From: Falsiroseomonas sp051433165
Lineage (GTDB): Bacteria; Pseudomonadota; Alphaproteobacteria; Acetobacterales; Acetobacteraceae
NCBI RefSeq assembly: GCF_051433165.1
Contig: NZ_JBHMFS010000001.1
Span: 248,001 to 312,000 of the forward strand
Length of the DNA stretch: 64,000 bases
Reading direction: 5' to 3'
Shown here: positions 43,828-52,596 of the stretch, piece by piece
How positions within the stretch are numbered: the first letter of the stretch is position 1
Layout of the letters: every line of letters begins with the position of its first letter
Translations under genes and position numbers: made by a program
Notes under the pieces: model-generated
Told to the model about the DNA's origin: nothing
The model's input: only the letters and a program-made list of their open reading frames with translations
Database searches by the model: none

Positions 43828-44672
43828 TGGTGGAGGCCCCCGCCGCCTCACGCCCGCGCCATGCGGTGCCGGCGGGAGCGTGCGACACGCACACGCATGT
43901 CTTCGATGCGCGCTTCCCCGCCGGCCCGGCGCCCTATGCGCTGCCCGGCGCGGACCTCGCGACGCATGAAGCGATGCGCGCCACCATCGGCACGCCGCGC
44001 GCCGTGCTGGTGCAGCCCGCCCCCTACGGTCGCGATGCCGCCTGCCTGCTGGATGCGCTGGCGCGCAGCAACGGCACGCTGCGCGGCGTGATGAGCGCGG
44101 ACGAGACGGTGACGGATGCCACCCTCACCGAATGGCATGAGGCCGGTGTGCGGGCGCTGCGCTTCGTCGAGATGCAGGCCCCCAACGGTGGCGGCCGCTA
44201 CCCCGGCAGCATCGGCGTGGAGGCACTGCGCGCCTTGGCACCGCGGCTGCGCGCGCTGGGCTGGCAGGCGCATCTCTGGGCCAGCGCCGCGCAATTCGCC
44301 GAGTTGCTGCCGGCGCTGACACCGCTCGGCGTGCCGTTGGTGCTGGACCATCTGGCGATGCCGGATGGCGCGGCGGACCCGGCCTTCGGCACCGTGCTGG
44401 ACCATCTGCGGGCTGGCGACATCTGGGTGAAGATCACGCTGTGCCGCGTGCAGCGCGGTGCACCGGCCGACAGCCTGCGGCCGCTGCAGGATGCGCTGGT
44501 CGCGGCCAATCCGGATCGCCTGCTGTGGGGCTCGGACTGGCCCTATGTGCGGATGGCACCAGCGCCGGATGCGGGCGCGATGCTCGACCTGTTTCTCGAC
44601 TGGCTGGGCGACGACACGCTCGCCCGCCACATCCTGGCGGAAAACCCGCGGGAGCTGTTCGGCTTCAACTGA
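43824..44672 (+). CDS. Amidohydrolase family protein (2-pyrone-4,6-dicarboxylate hydrolase-like)
   Basis: A 282-residue TIM-barrel metal hydrolase (Amidohydro_2). ACDTHTHVFD near residue 19 gives the HxH metal ligands, VLDHLAMPDGAAD near 173 and LLWGSDWPYVR near 233 the later ligands. This shape is seen in lactone/pyrone hydrolases of aromatic degradation such as LigI. Start is GTG at 43824 inside the preceding stop, with an ATG at the next codon. It precedes the Bug genes by 28 bases. Substrate not deducible. Confidence 0.87.
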   Translation: MMVEAPAASRPRHAVPAGACDTHTHVFDARFPAGPAPYALPGADLATHEAMRATIGTPRAVLVQPAPYGRDAACLLDALARSNGTLRGVMSADETVTDATLTEWHEAGVRALRFVEMQAPNGGGRYPGSIGVEALRALAPRLRALGWQAHLWASAAQFAELLPALTPLGVPLVLDHLAMPDGAADPAFGTVLDHLRAGDIWVKITLCRVQRGAPADSLRPLQDALVAANPDRLLWGSDWPYVRMAPAPDAGAMLDLFLDWLGDDTLARHILAENPRELFGFN

Positions 44673-44700
44673 CACCAACAACGACATGGAGGAAACAACA

Positions 44701-45675
44701 ATGAACATCACCCGTCGCAGCGCTTTCGGTGCCCTCGGATTGGCCGCACTGCCGCAGATGGCCCGCGCGCAATCCACCTTCCCGGACCAGCCGATCCGCA
44801 TGATCGTGCCCTTCGCCGCCGGCGGCCCGGCCGATTTCATCGCGCGCGTCACGGCGCGTGTGATGTCGGAGCGCCTCGGCAAGCCGATCGTGGTGGATTC
44901 ACGCGCCGGCGCCGGCGGCGCCATCGGCGTGGATGCGGCGGCGAAGGCGCGGGCGGATGGGCACACCATCGTCATGGCCAGCTCCGGCGCCATCGTCATC
45001 CTGCCGCATCTGCAGCGCAGCATGCCCTATGACGTGCAGAAGGATCTGGCGCCGATCAGCCAGGTGCTGGCCGTGCCGCAGATCATCGCCATCGCACCCA
45101 ATCTTGGCCCAAAGAACCTCGCGGAGCTGGTGGCGATGGCCAAGGCGCGGCCGGGCGCGCTTTCCTTCGGCTCCGCCGGGGTCGGCTCCTCGCTGCACAT
45201 GGCGGGCGAGTTGCTGAAGATCCGCGCGGGCATCGACATCGTCCACATCCCCTATCGTGGCGCGGCGCCGGCGGTGACGGATCTGCTGGCCGGGCGCATC
45301 CAGATCCTGGCCGCCGACGTGCCGGCGCTGCTGACGCATGTGCGGGCCGGGTCCGTGCCGGCCCTCGCCGTCACCTCCGCGGAGCGGCTAGGCATCATGC
45401 CGGACCTGCCCACCGCCATCGAGGCCGGCGTGCCGGACATGATCAGTGAGACCTGGTACGGCCTGCTCGGCCCGGCCGGCATCCCGGCGGATCGCCTGGC
45501 CGCGCTGGCCAGTGCCGCGCAGGCCGCGCTGGCGGATCCGGAGACGCGCCAGGCGCTGATCAACCAGGGCGGCCGCGTGGTTGGCAGCAACCCGGCGGAT
45601 TTCGCGAATTTCATCCGCCAGACCTCCGCCACCTGGAGCGAAGTGGTGCGCGCCAACAACATCACCCTGGATTGA
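44701..45675 (+). CDS. Bug-family substrate-binding protein (first of three in tandem)
   Basis: A 324-residue periplasmic protein: signal peptide MNITRRSAFGALGLAALPQMARA-Q, then IRMIVPFAAGGPADFIAR and HIPYRGAAP marks of the Bug/TctC family. GGAGGAA six bases before the ATG is the strongest ribosome-binding site in this cluster, suggesting high expression. It lies in the same direction as the upstream catabolic enzymes, 28 bases after the amidohydrolase. Confidence 0.93.
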   Translation: MNITRRSAFGALGLAALPQMARAQSTFPDQPIRMIVPFAAGGPADFIARVTARVMSERLGKPIVVDSRAGAGGAIGVDAAAKARADGHTIVMASSGAIVILPHLQRSMPYDVQKDLAPISQVLAVPQIIAIAPNLGPKNLAELVAMAKARPGALSFGSAGVGSSLHMAGELLKIRAGIDIVHIPYRGAAPAVTDLLAGRIQILAADVPALLTHVRAGSVPALAVTSAERLGIMPDLPTAIEAGVPDMISETWYGLLGPAGIPADRLAALASAAQAALADPETRQALINQGGRVVGSNPADFANFIRQTSATWSEVVRANNITLD

Positions 45676-45680
45676 GCGCC

Positions 45681-46658
45681 ATGAACCGCAGAACGCTTCT
45701 GGCCGCCGCCGCCGCCGCCGGCGGCCTGGCCCTTGGCACCCAGGCCCAGGCCCAGGCAAGCTGGGCGCCGGACCGTGCGATTCGCATCATTGTGCCGCTG
45801 GCGCCCGGCGGCACGGCGGATACGCTGGCACGCATCATCGCCGAGCCGCTGGGCCGTGAGCTCGGCCAGAGCGTGATCGTGGAGAACCGCCCGGGCGGCA
45901 CCAATACCGTGGGTGCGATTGCCGTGGCGCGGGCCCCGGCGGATGGCCACACCATTCTCTACGCGCCGCCACCGGTGCAAATCCTGAACCCGCTGATGAT
46001 GCGGAACATGCCCTATGACGCGCAGGCGGATTTCACGCCGCTGGTTGCGCTGATGCGGGCGCCAAAGCTGCTGGTGGTGCGGCCCGACAGCCCGGCGCAA
46101 AGCGTGGCGGGGTTGATCGCGCTGGCCAAGGCGCGCCCGGGGGGCATCACCTATGCCAGCTCCGGCATCGGGTCCTCCGCCCATCTCGCGGGTGCGTTGT
46201 TCGCGCAATTGGCGGGGGTGGAGCTGCTGCATGTTCCCTATCGCGGCACCGCGCCCGGCGTGCAGGACGTGATGGCTGGCCGCGTGGATATGACGCTCGA
46301 CACCGCCGCGGCTCTGTTGCCGCTGGTGCGGGATGGCCGGTTGCGTGCCCTGGCGGTCAGCACCCGCGATCCGGCATCGGCGGCGCCGGATCTGCCACCG
46401 ATCGCGGCGACGCTGCCGGGCTTCCATGACGCCTCCTTCAACTACCTTCTGTTGCCCGCGCGCACCCCGCCCGCGGCCATTGCCGTGCTGAATGCCGCGA
46501 TGAACAAGGTGCTGGCCGACCCAAGCGTCCGCGCCCGCTTCACAACGCTCGGGGCGGAGCCGCTGGGCGGCTCGCCCGCCGCGCTGGCCGCCATGGTGCA
46601 GGAGGAGATCGCGCGGTGGCGTGGCGTGATCGCCGCCCAGGGGATCACCATCGAATGA
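45681..46658 (+). CDS. Bug-family substrate-binding protein (second of three)
   Basis: A 325-residue Bug/TctC protein, signal peptide MNRRTLLAAAAAAGGLALGTQAQA, followed by IRIIVPLAPGGTADTLAR, VENRPGGTNTVG and HVPYRGTAPGVQD. ATG at 45681 lies five bases after the previous stop; a TTG at 45672 would overlap it. Closely similar to the third copy, suggesting duplication. Confidence 0.93.
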   Translation: MNRRTLLAAAAAAGGLALGTQAQAQASWAPDRAIRIIVPLAPGGTADTLARIIAEPLGRELGQSVIVENRPGGTNTVGAIAVARAPADGHTILYAPPPVQILNPLMMRNMPYDAQADFTPLVALMRAPKLLVVRPDSPAQSVAGLIALAKARPGGITYASSGIGSSAHLAGALFAQLAGVELLHVPYRGTAPGVQDVMAGRVDMTLDTAAALLPLVRDGRLRALAVSTRDPASAAPDLPPIAATLPGFHDASFNYLLLPARTPPAAIAVLNAAMNKVLADPSVRARFTTLGAEPLGGSPAALAAMVQEEIARWRGVIAAQGITIE

Positions 46659-47620
46659 CCCTCACCCGCCGCACAACGCTTGGCCTTGCCGGACTGCTGG
46701 CATCGCCAGCCATGGCACAGCAGCCCTTCCCGAACCGGCCGCTGCGCCTGATCGTGCCTTTCGCGGCGGGCGGGTCGGCCGATGCCTCCGCGCGGATGCT
46801 GGCGGAGCCGTTGGGCGCGGTGCTCGGCCAGCCCGTGGTGGTGGAGAACCGCCCGGGCGGCGGCGCCACCATTGGCGCACAGGCGGTGGCGCGCGCTGCG
46901 CCGGATGGGCATACGCTGCTCTATGGCACGCCGGGGCCGCAGATCGTGAACCCGTATCTCATGCGGAGCGTGCCCTATGATCCGGTGCGGGATTTCGCCC
47001 CCGTATCGGGTATCAAGCGCGCGCCGAACCTGTTGGCGGTGCACCCGGGCGTTCCCGCGCGCAACCTGGCGGAGCTGATCGCGCTGGCGAAGGCGCGGCC
47101 GGGGGTGCTGACCTTCGCCTCATCCGGCGTCGGCTCCTCCTCCCACCTGGCGGGGGAGATGCTGAAGTTCCTGGCGCAGATCGACATCACCCACGTGCCC
47201 TATCGCGGTACCAGCGCCGCGCTGACCGATTTGATGGGCGGCACGGTGACGATGGCGCTGGATACGCTGTCGATCCTGCTGCCGCAGGCGCGGGACGGGA
47301 AGCTGCGCGCGCTCGGCGTCACCACGCCGCAGCGTTCGGCGCAGGCGCCTGACTTGCCGGCGCTGGCGGAGACGTTGCCCGGCTTCGATGCCGCGCCCTT
47401 CAACTACATCGCGACCACCGGCGGTACGCCGGCGGCTGTCGTTGCGAAGCTGAGCGAGGCGGTGCAGACCATCCTCGCCCGCCCCGAATACCGGGCGCGG
47501 ATGGAAGCGCTGGGGGAGGAGCCGACGCCCTCCACCCCCGAGCAGCTTGCGGCGACCATCCGCGCGGAAAGCGCGCGGTGGAGACAGGTGATCGAGGCGG
47601 CAGGGATACGCGTGGAATGA
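46655..47620 (+). CDS. Bug-family substrate-binding protein (third of three)
   Basis: A 321-residue Bug/TctC protein: signal peptide MTLTRRTTLGLAGLLASPAMA-Q, then LRLIVPFAAGGSADASAR, VENRPGGGATIGAQAVARA and THVPYRGTSAALTD. ATG at 46655 overlaps the previous stop (ATGA), and its own stop overlaps the enoyl-CoA hydratase start by four. No membrane subunits accompany it. Confidence 0.93.
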   Translation: MTLTRRTTLGLAGLLASPAMAQQPFPNRPLRLIVPFAAGGSADASARMLAEPLGAVLGQPVVVENRPGGGATIGAQAVARAAPDGHTLLYGTPGPQIVNPYLMRSVPYDPVRDFAPVSGIKRAPNLLAVHPGVPARNLAELIALAKARPGVLTFASSGVGSSSHLAGEMLKFLAQIDITHVPYRGTSAALTDLMGGTVTMALDTLSILLPQARDGKLRALGVTTPQRSAQAPDLPALAETLPGFDAAPFNYIATTGGTPAAVVAKLSEAVQTILARPEYRARMEALGEEPTPSTPEQLAATIRAESARWRQVIEAAGIRVE

Positions 47621-48387
47621 GCTATTCAACCTTGCGCCTGGATGTGGCGGATTTCGTCGCGACGGTCACCATCGACCGCGCGCCGGTGAATGCGCAGAAC
47701 GGTGCGTTCCGCGACGAGATCATCCGCGTCTTCGACGAACTGCATGACCGCGAGGATGTGCGCGCCATCGTGCTGACCGGCGCGGGCAAAACCTTCTCGG
47801 CCGGGGCGGATCTGAAGGACCGGCCGGACCGCAGCGCGCCCGGCGCCTTCCCACGCCACAACCGCCTGGTGCGCGCCGGATTCGACTGCGTGTTGGAATG
47901 CGAGAAGCCGGTGATCGCCGCGGTGAACGGTGCTGCCATCGGCGCCGGCTGCGTGCTGGCGCTGTGCTGCGACATTCTGGTGGTTGCGGAAGAAAGCTTC
48001 ATGTCGATGACCGAGGTCGATGTCGGCCTCGCCGGGGGCGTGAAGCATGTGCGGCGGCATCTGGGGGAGTCCGATGCGCGGCTGATGATCTACACCGCGC
48101 GCCGCATCACCGGGCCGGAGCTGTTTCGGATGAACGCCGCTTCCGTCTGCGTGCCGCGCGACAAGGTTGTCGAAGCCGCACAGGGCATCGCGGCGGAGAT
48201 CGCCCAAAAGGTGCCGCTGGCGGTGCGGGCGGCGAAGCGGAGCTTCCAGGTAACGGAAGACCTGCCGCTGCATGATGGCTATCGCTTCGAGCAGTCGCAG
48301 ACCGTGGCGCTGGCCTCCACCGAAGACACGCAGGAAGCGCTGCGCGCCTTCGCGGAGAAGCGGAAGCCCGTCTTCAAGGGGCGCTGA
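47617..48387 (+). CDS. Enoyl-CoA hydratase/isomerase family protein
   Basis: A 256-residue crotonase-fold enzyme. The oxyanion-hole segments are TFSAGADLKDR (residues 60-70 region) and AVNGAAIGAGCVLALCCDI (near 109). The usual catalytic glutamates are replaced or shifted: the position after GGGCELA is VLA here, and the second region reads MTEVDVGLAGG. It may therefore be an isomerase, decarboxylase or hydrolase of an acyl-CoA rather than a true hydratase. Last gene of the cluster; its 3' end overlaps the opposing gene by 14 bases. Confidence 0.88.
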   Translation: MSYSTLRLDVADFVATVTIDRAPVNAQNGAFRDEIIRVFDELHDREDVRAIVLTGAGKTFSAGADLKDRPDRSAPGAFPRHNRLVRAGFDCVLECEKPVIAAVNGAAIGAGCVLALCCDILVVAEESFMSMTEVDVGLAGGVKHVRRHLGESDARLMIYTARRITGPELFRMNAASVCVPRDKVVEAAQGIAAEIAQKVPLAVRAAKRSFQVTEDLPLHDGYRFEQSQTVALASTEDTQEALRAFAEKRKPVFKGR

Positions 48388-49444
48388 ACGAAAGTCCCGT
48401 GCCGGGCGCATCCGGCACGGCCACGCCGCCATCCACCACCGGATAGGGCGCGAAGGGATCATCGAGAAGATGGGCGTGTTCCGCGAGTTCGGACGAATGC
48501 TCTATCCGCTTGAGCGAGGCCGCCAGATGGCTGGTGAAGGCCTGCAACAGGCCCGGCCCGAAGCTGGCGCCGAAACGCACGCCGATGCCGCTGGCCTCGC
48601 AGATCGCGATGGCGGCCAGCGTGTCGCGGATGCCGCCGATCTTGGTGGGCTTCAGGTTCATCACATCCACCATGCGGGTCTGCGCGAGGCGAGCGACATC
48701 GGCCAGCGACGCCGCGCTTTCATCCGCCTCCACCGGCACGCCGAGCCGCGCTGTCAGCATCGCCAGCCCGTCCCAATCCGCCGCCGGCACCGGCTGTTCG
48801 ACCAGCGCGATGTCGTGGATGCAGATGCGCTCGAACAATTTGAGAAAACCCTTGGCGGAATAGGCCTGGTTGGGGTCGAGCGAGAGGCGGACATCCGGCC
48901 CCACCGCGGTGCGGATCGCGGCCAGCCGCGCGGCATCCAGCGCCGGGTCGCCGCTGAACTTCACCTTCAGCGCGCGGTAGCCCTCCGCCACCAGCGCGGC
49001 GGCCTTCTGGGCCATGCCTTCCGGCGGTTTCAGGGCCAGCAGCCGGGCACAGGGAATGGTCTCGCGGAATCGGCCGCCGAACAGGGTACCCAGCGGCGTG
49101 GACAGGCGCCGCGCCAGCAGATCATGCAGCGCCATCTCCACCCCGGCGCGGGCGCCCGGTGCGTGCACCAACGCATGGCCCATCGCCTCCGCATGCGCGG
49201 CGAGATCCGCCAGCGGGCGGCCATTCAGCAGCTTCGCGTAATGCGCGACGGCATGCGGCAAGGCCTCGGGCAGCCCGGTGACCAGCGCCATGGCGTGGCC
49301 GTAGCCAAAACCCTCCGCGCCATCCGTGTCACGCACGCGGATGATCCAGCCGCGTACTTCCGGAATCGCACCGCGGGCGAAATTCCAACTGGGATCTTCC
49401 TGGCGCTGCACGCAGGGAAGCGTTTCGATCGATGCGATGCGCAT
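48374..49444 (-). CDS. Enolase-superfamily enzyme (mandelate racemase/muconate lactonizing type)
   Basis: A 356-residue TIM-barrel enzyme. The KVK motif (K160-K162), metal ligands D190 (LDPNQ), E216 (VEQP) and D241 (EADES), and MNLKPTKIGG near residue 262 are those of the muconate lactonizing/dipeptide-epimerase subgroup. It acts by abstracting a proton next to a carboxylate. ATG at 49444 has AGGA eight bases upstream. It converges on the hydratase gene and is divergent from a Bug gene, a common pairing of an acid-sugar or aromatic-acid enzyme with its uptake protein. Confidence 0.9.
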   Translation of the reverse strand: MRIASIETLPCVQRQEDPSWNFARGAIPEVRGWIIRVRDTDGAEGFGYGHAMALVTGLPEALPHAVAHYAKLLNGRPLADLAAHAEAMGHALVHAPGARAGVEMALHDLLARRLSTPLGTLFGGRFRETIPCARLLALKPPEGMAQKAAALVAEGYRALKVKFSGDPALDAARLAAIRTAVGPDVRLSLDPNQAYSAKGFLKLFERICIHDIALVEQPVPAADWDGLAMLTARLGVPVEADESAASLADVARLAQTRMVDVMNLKPTKIGGIRDTLAAIAICEASGIGVRFGASFGPGLLQAFTSHLAASLKRIEHSSELAEHAHLLDDPFAPYPVVDGGVAVPDAPGTGLSFSAP

Positions 49445-49509
49445 GGCGGGCATTCCTGTTTCGCCGAATGTGTAAGCCATGGCGCGACGCGTGAAGAGGG
49501 AGGAACAAC

Positions 49510-50481
49510 ATGATCACGACAACACGACGCATGCTGCTGGCGGCGACACTGGCGACGCCTGGCTTGGCCCGGGCGCAGGAAAGCTGGCCGCAGCGGCAGG
49601 TGACCCTGGTGGTGCCCTTCGCGCCCGGCGGGCCGGTGGACAATGTGGCGCGGCCCTTGGCGGAGGGGCTGCGCCGCACGCTTGGCCAGCCGGTGATCGT
49701 GGAAAATCGCGCTGGGGCGGGCGGGCTGGTCGGCACACGCATCGTCGCGGCGGCACGGCCGGATGGCTACACCATGCTGGTGGGTTCGCCCGGCCCGCTG
49801 GTCATCGCGCCCGCCGCCGGCGCGGCGGATGCGCCAGACCCGTTGCAGGCGCTGGCGCCGGTGGCGCTGATTGCCGACAGCCCGCAGATCCTGGCCGTGA
49901 CCAACGCGCTGCCGGCGACCGACCTGGCAAGTTTCGTGGCGCTGGCCAAGGCGCGGCCCGGGGCGCTGAACCTCGGCTCGGCCGGCATCGGCACGACGCC
50001 GCACCTGGCGATGGAACTATTGGGGCAGTTGGCCGGAATCCAGATGGAACACGTGCCCTATCGGGGCACCGGCGCGGCGCTGCCCGATTTGATCGGCGGC
50101 AAGATCGATGCGCTGTTCGGCGATATCTCCGCCCTGCTGCCCTTGCTGGAATCGGGCAGCGTGCGGGCGCTGGCGATCACCGCCGGTACGCGCTCGCGGC
50201 TCGCCCCCACCATCCCGACCACGGCGGAGCTGGGCTTTCCCGCGCTGGTGGTGCGGAACTTCCAGGCCCTGCTGGCGCCGGCCGGCACGCCGGATGCCAT
50301 TCTGCAGCGCATGGCTTCGGCGCTGACGGAGGCGCTGGGCGATGAGCAGATCAGTGCCGCCCTCGCGCGGATCGGCGCGCAGCCGGCGCGCAGCGGGCCA
50401 GCGCATCTGGCGCAGTATCTGGCCGCGGAACGAACGACGTGGGAGCCGGTGATCCGCCGCATTGGGCTGCGGCTGAACTGA
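49510..50481 (+). CDS. Bug-family substrate-binding protein
   Basis: A 323-residue Bug/TctC protein with signal peptide MITTTRRMLLAATLATPGLARAQ, then VTLVVPFAPGGPVDNVAR, VENRAGAGG and HVPYRGTGAALPD. GAGGGAGGAA precedes the ATG. Divergent from the enolase-superfamily gene across 65 bases. A 10-bp hairpin follows its stop. Confidence 0.93.
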   Translation: MITTTRRMLLAATLATPGLARAQESWPQRQVTLVVPFAPGGPVDNVARPLAEGLRRTLGQPVIVENRAGAGGLVGTRIVAAARPDGYTMLVGSPGPLVIAPAAGAADAPDPLQALAPVALIADSPQILAVTNALPATDLASFVALAKARPGALNLGSAGIGTTPHLAMELLGQLAGIQMEHVPYRGTGAALPDLIGGKIDALFGDISALLPLLESGSVRALAITAGTRSRLAPTIPTTAELGFPALVVRNFQALLAPAGTPDAILQRMASALTEALGDEQISAALARIGAQPARSGPAHLAQYLAAERTTWEPVIRRIGLRLN

Positions 50482-50488
50482 AGCGTTC

Positions 50489-50512
50489 GGGCTGCGCCGT
50501 TTGGCGCAGCCC
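50489..50512. terminator. 10-bp hairpin after the Bug gene
   Basis: Perfect inverted repeat GGGCTGCGCC-GTTT-GGCGCAGCCC, eight bases after the Bug stop and 16 bases before the stop of the opposing PEP-CTERM gene. It has no T-run on the plus strand but a position between converging genes that suits a bidirectional terminator. Confidence 0.55.
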
Positions 50513-50527
50513 GCATCTGGGACGCGA

Positions 50528-51118
50528 TCAAGCCGTCTGGCGACGCCGGCGGAGCGCCAGGCCGAGGCCCGCCAGCCCGGCGCCAAACAGGGCAAAGCTG
50601 GCCGGCGCTGGCACCGGGGTCGGCGGCGTGCGGCCCGTAGTGTCGAAGAAGGTGATGTGGGAGAAGCCCGGATTACCCGGGAAGTAGGTGGTCAGATTGG
50701 CGGAGAACGAGGTGATCGCCGTCGTCAGGTCATAGAACAACGCAAAGCCGTTGGACTGCTTGATGGCGAAATAGTGGATCTCAGGATCGCCGGCACCCGG
50801 GTTGTAGTTGAAGCTGAGGACGTTGGTCAGGTTGTTCAGGCTGACCTCGAACTCGCTGCCGTTGATGGTCGGGAACTGGCTGCTGATGTCCTGCCCGCCG
50901 CCGGCTTCGCGCTTGTAGATGGCGGGTGAGGCGCCGGGGGTGGCGCCCTGCTGCGTGCCGGTGGTGGTGGCGTAGCAGTTGCTGAAACCGCCTTGGCCGC
51001 CGCATTCATTGCCCGTGAAATTGCCGGCGTAGATGATGGCGGCGTTGGCGGGGCCGGCGGCGAGAGCAAGGCCCGCGGCCAGGGCGGCGGCTGCCAGGAA
51101 GGTTGAAGGAGTGCTCAT
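50528..51118 (-). CDS. PEP-CTERM-type exported protein
   Basis: A 196-residue secreted protein: signal peptide (STPSTFLAAAALAAGLALAAGPANA-A), a small-residue-rich middle of unknown fold (NYATTT-, GAGDPEIHYF) and the sorting end TPVPAPASFALFGAGLAGLGLALRRRRQ: a Pro-rich motif, a hydrophobic helix and an Arg cluster. This is the exosortase-recognised PEP-CTERM (VPxPA variant). Start ATG at 51118 has GAGAGGA upstream. No exosortase in the window. The 173 bases upstream (51119-51291) hold its promoter; nothing else seen. Confidence 0.85.
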   Translation of the reverse strand: MSTPSTFLAAAALAAGLALAAGPANAAIIYAGNFTGNECGGQGGFSNCYATTTGTQQGATPGASPAIYKREAGGGQDISSQFPTINGSEFEVSLNNLTNVLSFNYNPGAGDPEIHYFAIKQSNGFALFYDLTTAITSFSANLTTYFPGNPGFSHITFFDTTGRTPPTPVPAPASFALFGAGLAGLGLALRRRRQTA

Positions 51119-51291
51119 CTCGATGGGTCCTCTCTTGTGTGCCACTTCGGGCAGAGGACAGACAGCAAGATCCGTGCCTGCTGTTAGGGTTCCAACGAGC
51201 CTTTGATATGTTTTGTCATTATTTGTCCTCTGCGGCCCCCATGCCGAGTTGGGCGGCGGGGCGTCAAATCTGCCGACAGGTCCGTGGCGCC

Positions 51292-51735
51292 TCAGCGCCG
51301 GTCCGGCTCTGCTGCCATCATCGTTGCCATCATGGTGGCGACCAGGGTTTCCGAGCCGGCCGCATCACGCACGAAGACATCGGCGCGGCAGAAGCTGAGG
51401 GTGCGGCCAGGCTTCACCACCTCCCCCCGCGCCACCGCCACCAGGCCGGATGCGGGGCGGAGGAAGCTGACCTTGAACTCCACGCTCAGCACTTCGCCGC
51501 CCGCGGGCAGCAGGCTCATCGCCGCGAAGCCGCAGGCATTGTCGGCGAGGGTGGTCAGCACGCCGGCATGGAACAGGCCGTGATGCTGGGTGAGGCCGGG
51601 GGCGAAATCAGCGTCGATTTCGCAACGGCCGGGCGCCACCAGAACAAGGCGGCCGCCGAGCGTGGCCATCAGCCCCTGGGCGGCGAAGGCGGCCTGGATG
51701 CGGGACCGGAAATCCGGGTCCCGCGCCGGATTCAC
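51292..51735 (-). CDS. PaaI-type hotdog thioesterase
   Basis: A 147-residue hotdog-fold protein with the PaaI signature HHGLFHAGVLTTLADNACGFA (residues 51-71; catalytic Asp/Asn region) and VEFKVSFLRPA near 85. It probably hydrolyses an acyl-CoA. The end carries repeats of ATMMATMMAAE. Start is GTG at 51735 overlapping the ubiE stop, so it is translated with ubiE. Confidence 0.88.
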   Translation of the reverse strand: MNPARDPDFRSRIQAAFAAQGLMATLGGRLVLVAPGRCEIDADFAPGLTQHHGLFHAGVLTTLADNACGFAAMSLLPAGGEVLSVEFKVSFLRPASGLVAVARGEVVKPGRTLSFCRADVFVRDAAGSETLVATMMATMMAAEPDRR

Positions 51736-52469
51736 AGGCGCCAGCCGGAATGCATGGCGACAATGCCGCCCGAGAGGTTGCGATGCGCCACGCGTTCCAG
51801 CCCGGCATCGCGCATCATGTCCTCCAGCGTGTCCTGGTCCGGGAAGCGGCGGATGGATTCGGCCAGGTATTCGTAGCTGTCGCGGTCCTGCGCCACGCGG
51901 GCGCCGATCTCGGGCAGCACCTTGAAGGACCAGACGTCATAGACCTTGGCGAGTGGCTCGATCGCCACCTTGGAGAATTCGAGGCAGTGGAAGCGGCCGC
52001 CGGGGCGCAGCACGCGCCGCGCCTCGCGCAGCACCGCGGATTTGTCGGTGCAGTTGCGCAGGCCGAAGGCGATGGAGACCTTTTCCACGGACCGGTCAGG
52101 CAGCGGGATGTGCTCGGCATCCACCACGGCGAAGTCGAGGCCGGTGGTGATGCCGCGGTCCAGCGCCCGTTTCTGCGCCACCTCCAGCATGGCCGGGTTC
52201 ACATCCGTCAGGATGACGCGCTTGGCGCCGCGGGCGAGCGCCCCGAAGGCAATGTCCCCGGTGCCGCCGGCGAGGTCCAGCAACGTCTCCCGCGGCGAGG
52301 CCGCGATGGAATTAACAAAAATCCGCTTCCAGATGCGGTGGATGCCCAGCGACATCAGGTCGTTCATCAGGTCGTAGCGGGGGGCCACGCTTTCGAAGAC
52401 CTCCCGCACCAGGGAGGCTTTTTGGGTGCGCGGCACCTCGCGGAAGCCGAAATCGGTTGTGTCGCTCAT
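51732..52469 (-). CDS. ubiE: Bifunctional demethylmenaquinone/2-methoxy-6-polyprenyl-benzoquinol methyltransferase UbiE
   Basis: C-methyltransferase of ubiquinone synthesis, 245 residues. SAM motif I is LLDLAGGTGDIA near residue 64; the family signatures RYDLMNDLMSLGIHR near 31 and AFGLRNCTDKS near 133 are clear. ATG at 52469 has AGGATGAGG upstream. Divergent from mutM over about 127 bases. The DMK-methylating role cannot be told from sequence. Confidence 0.96.
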   Translation of the reverse strand: MSDTTDFGFREVPRTQKASLVREVFESVAPRYDLMNDLMSLGIHRIWKRIFVNSIAASPRETLLDLAGGTGDIAFGALARGAKRVILTDVNPAMLEVAQKRALDRGITTGLDFAVVDAEHIPLPDRSVEKVSIAFGLRNCTDKSAVLREARRVLRPGGRFHCLEFSKVAIEPLAKVYDVWSFKVLPEIGARVAQDRDSYEYLAESIRRFPDQDTLEDMMRDAGLERVAHRNLSGGIVAMHSGWRL

Positions 52470-52596
52470 GGCCTCATCCTGCCCTTTCGGCGGGTGCCTT
52501 GCCAGTGGCCGACCCCCGCACGACAACAGATGGTGCGTCCCCATGTCCAAGCCAGCGCCCCGCTGTGCCAAGGGGTTGCGGCAGCATGGAGAAAAA

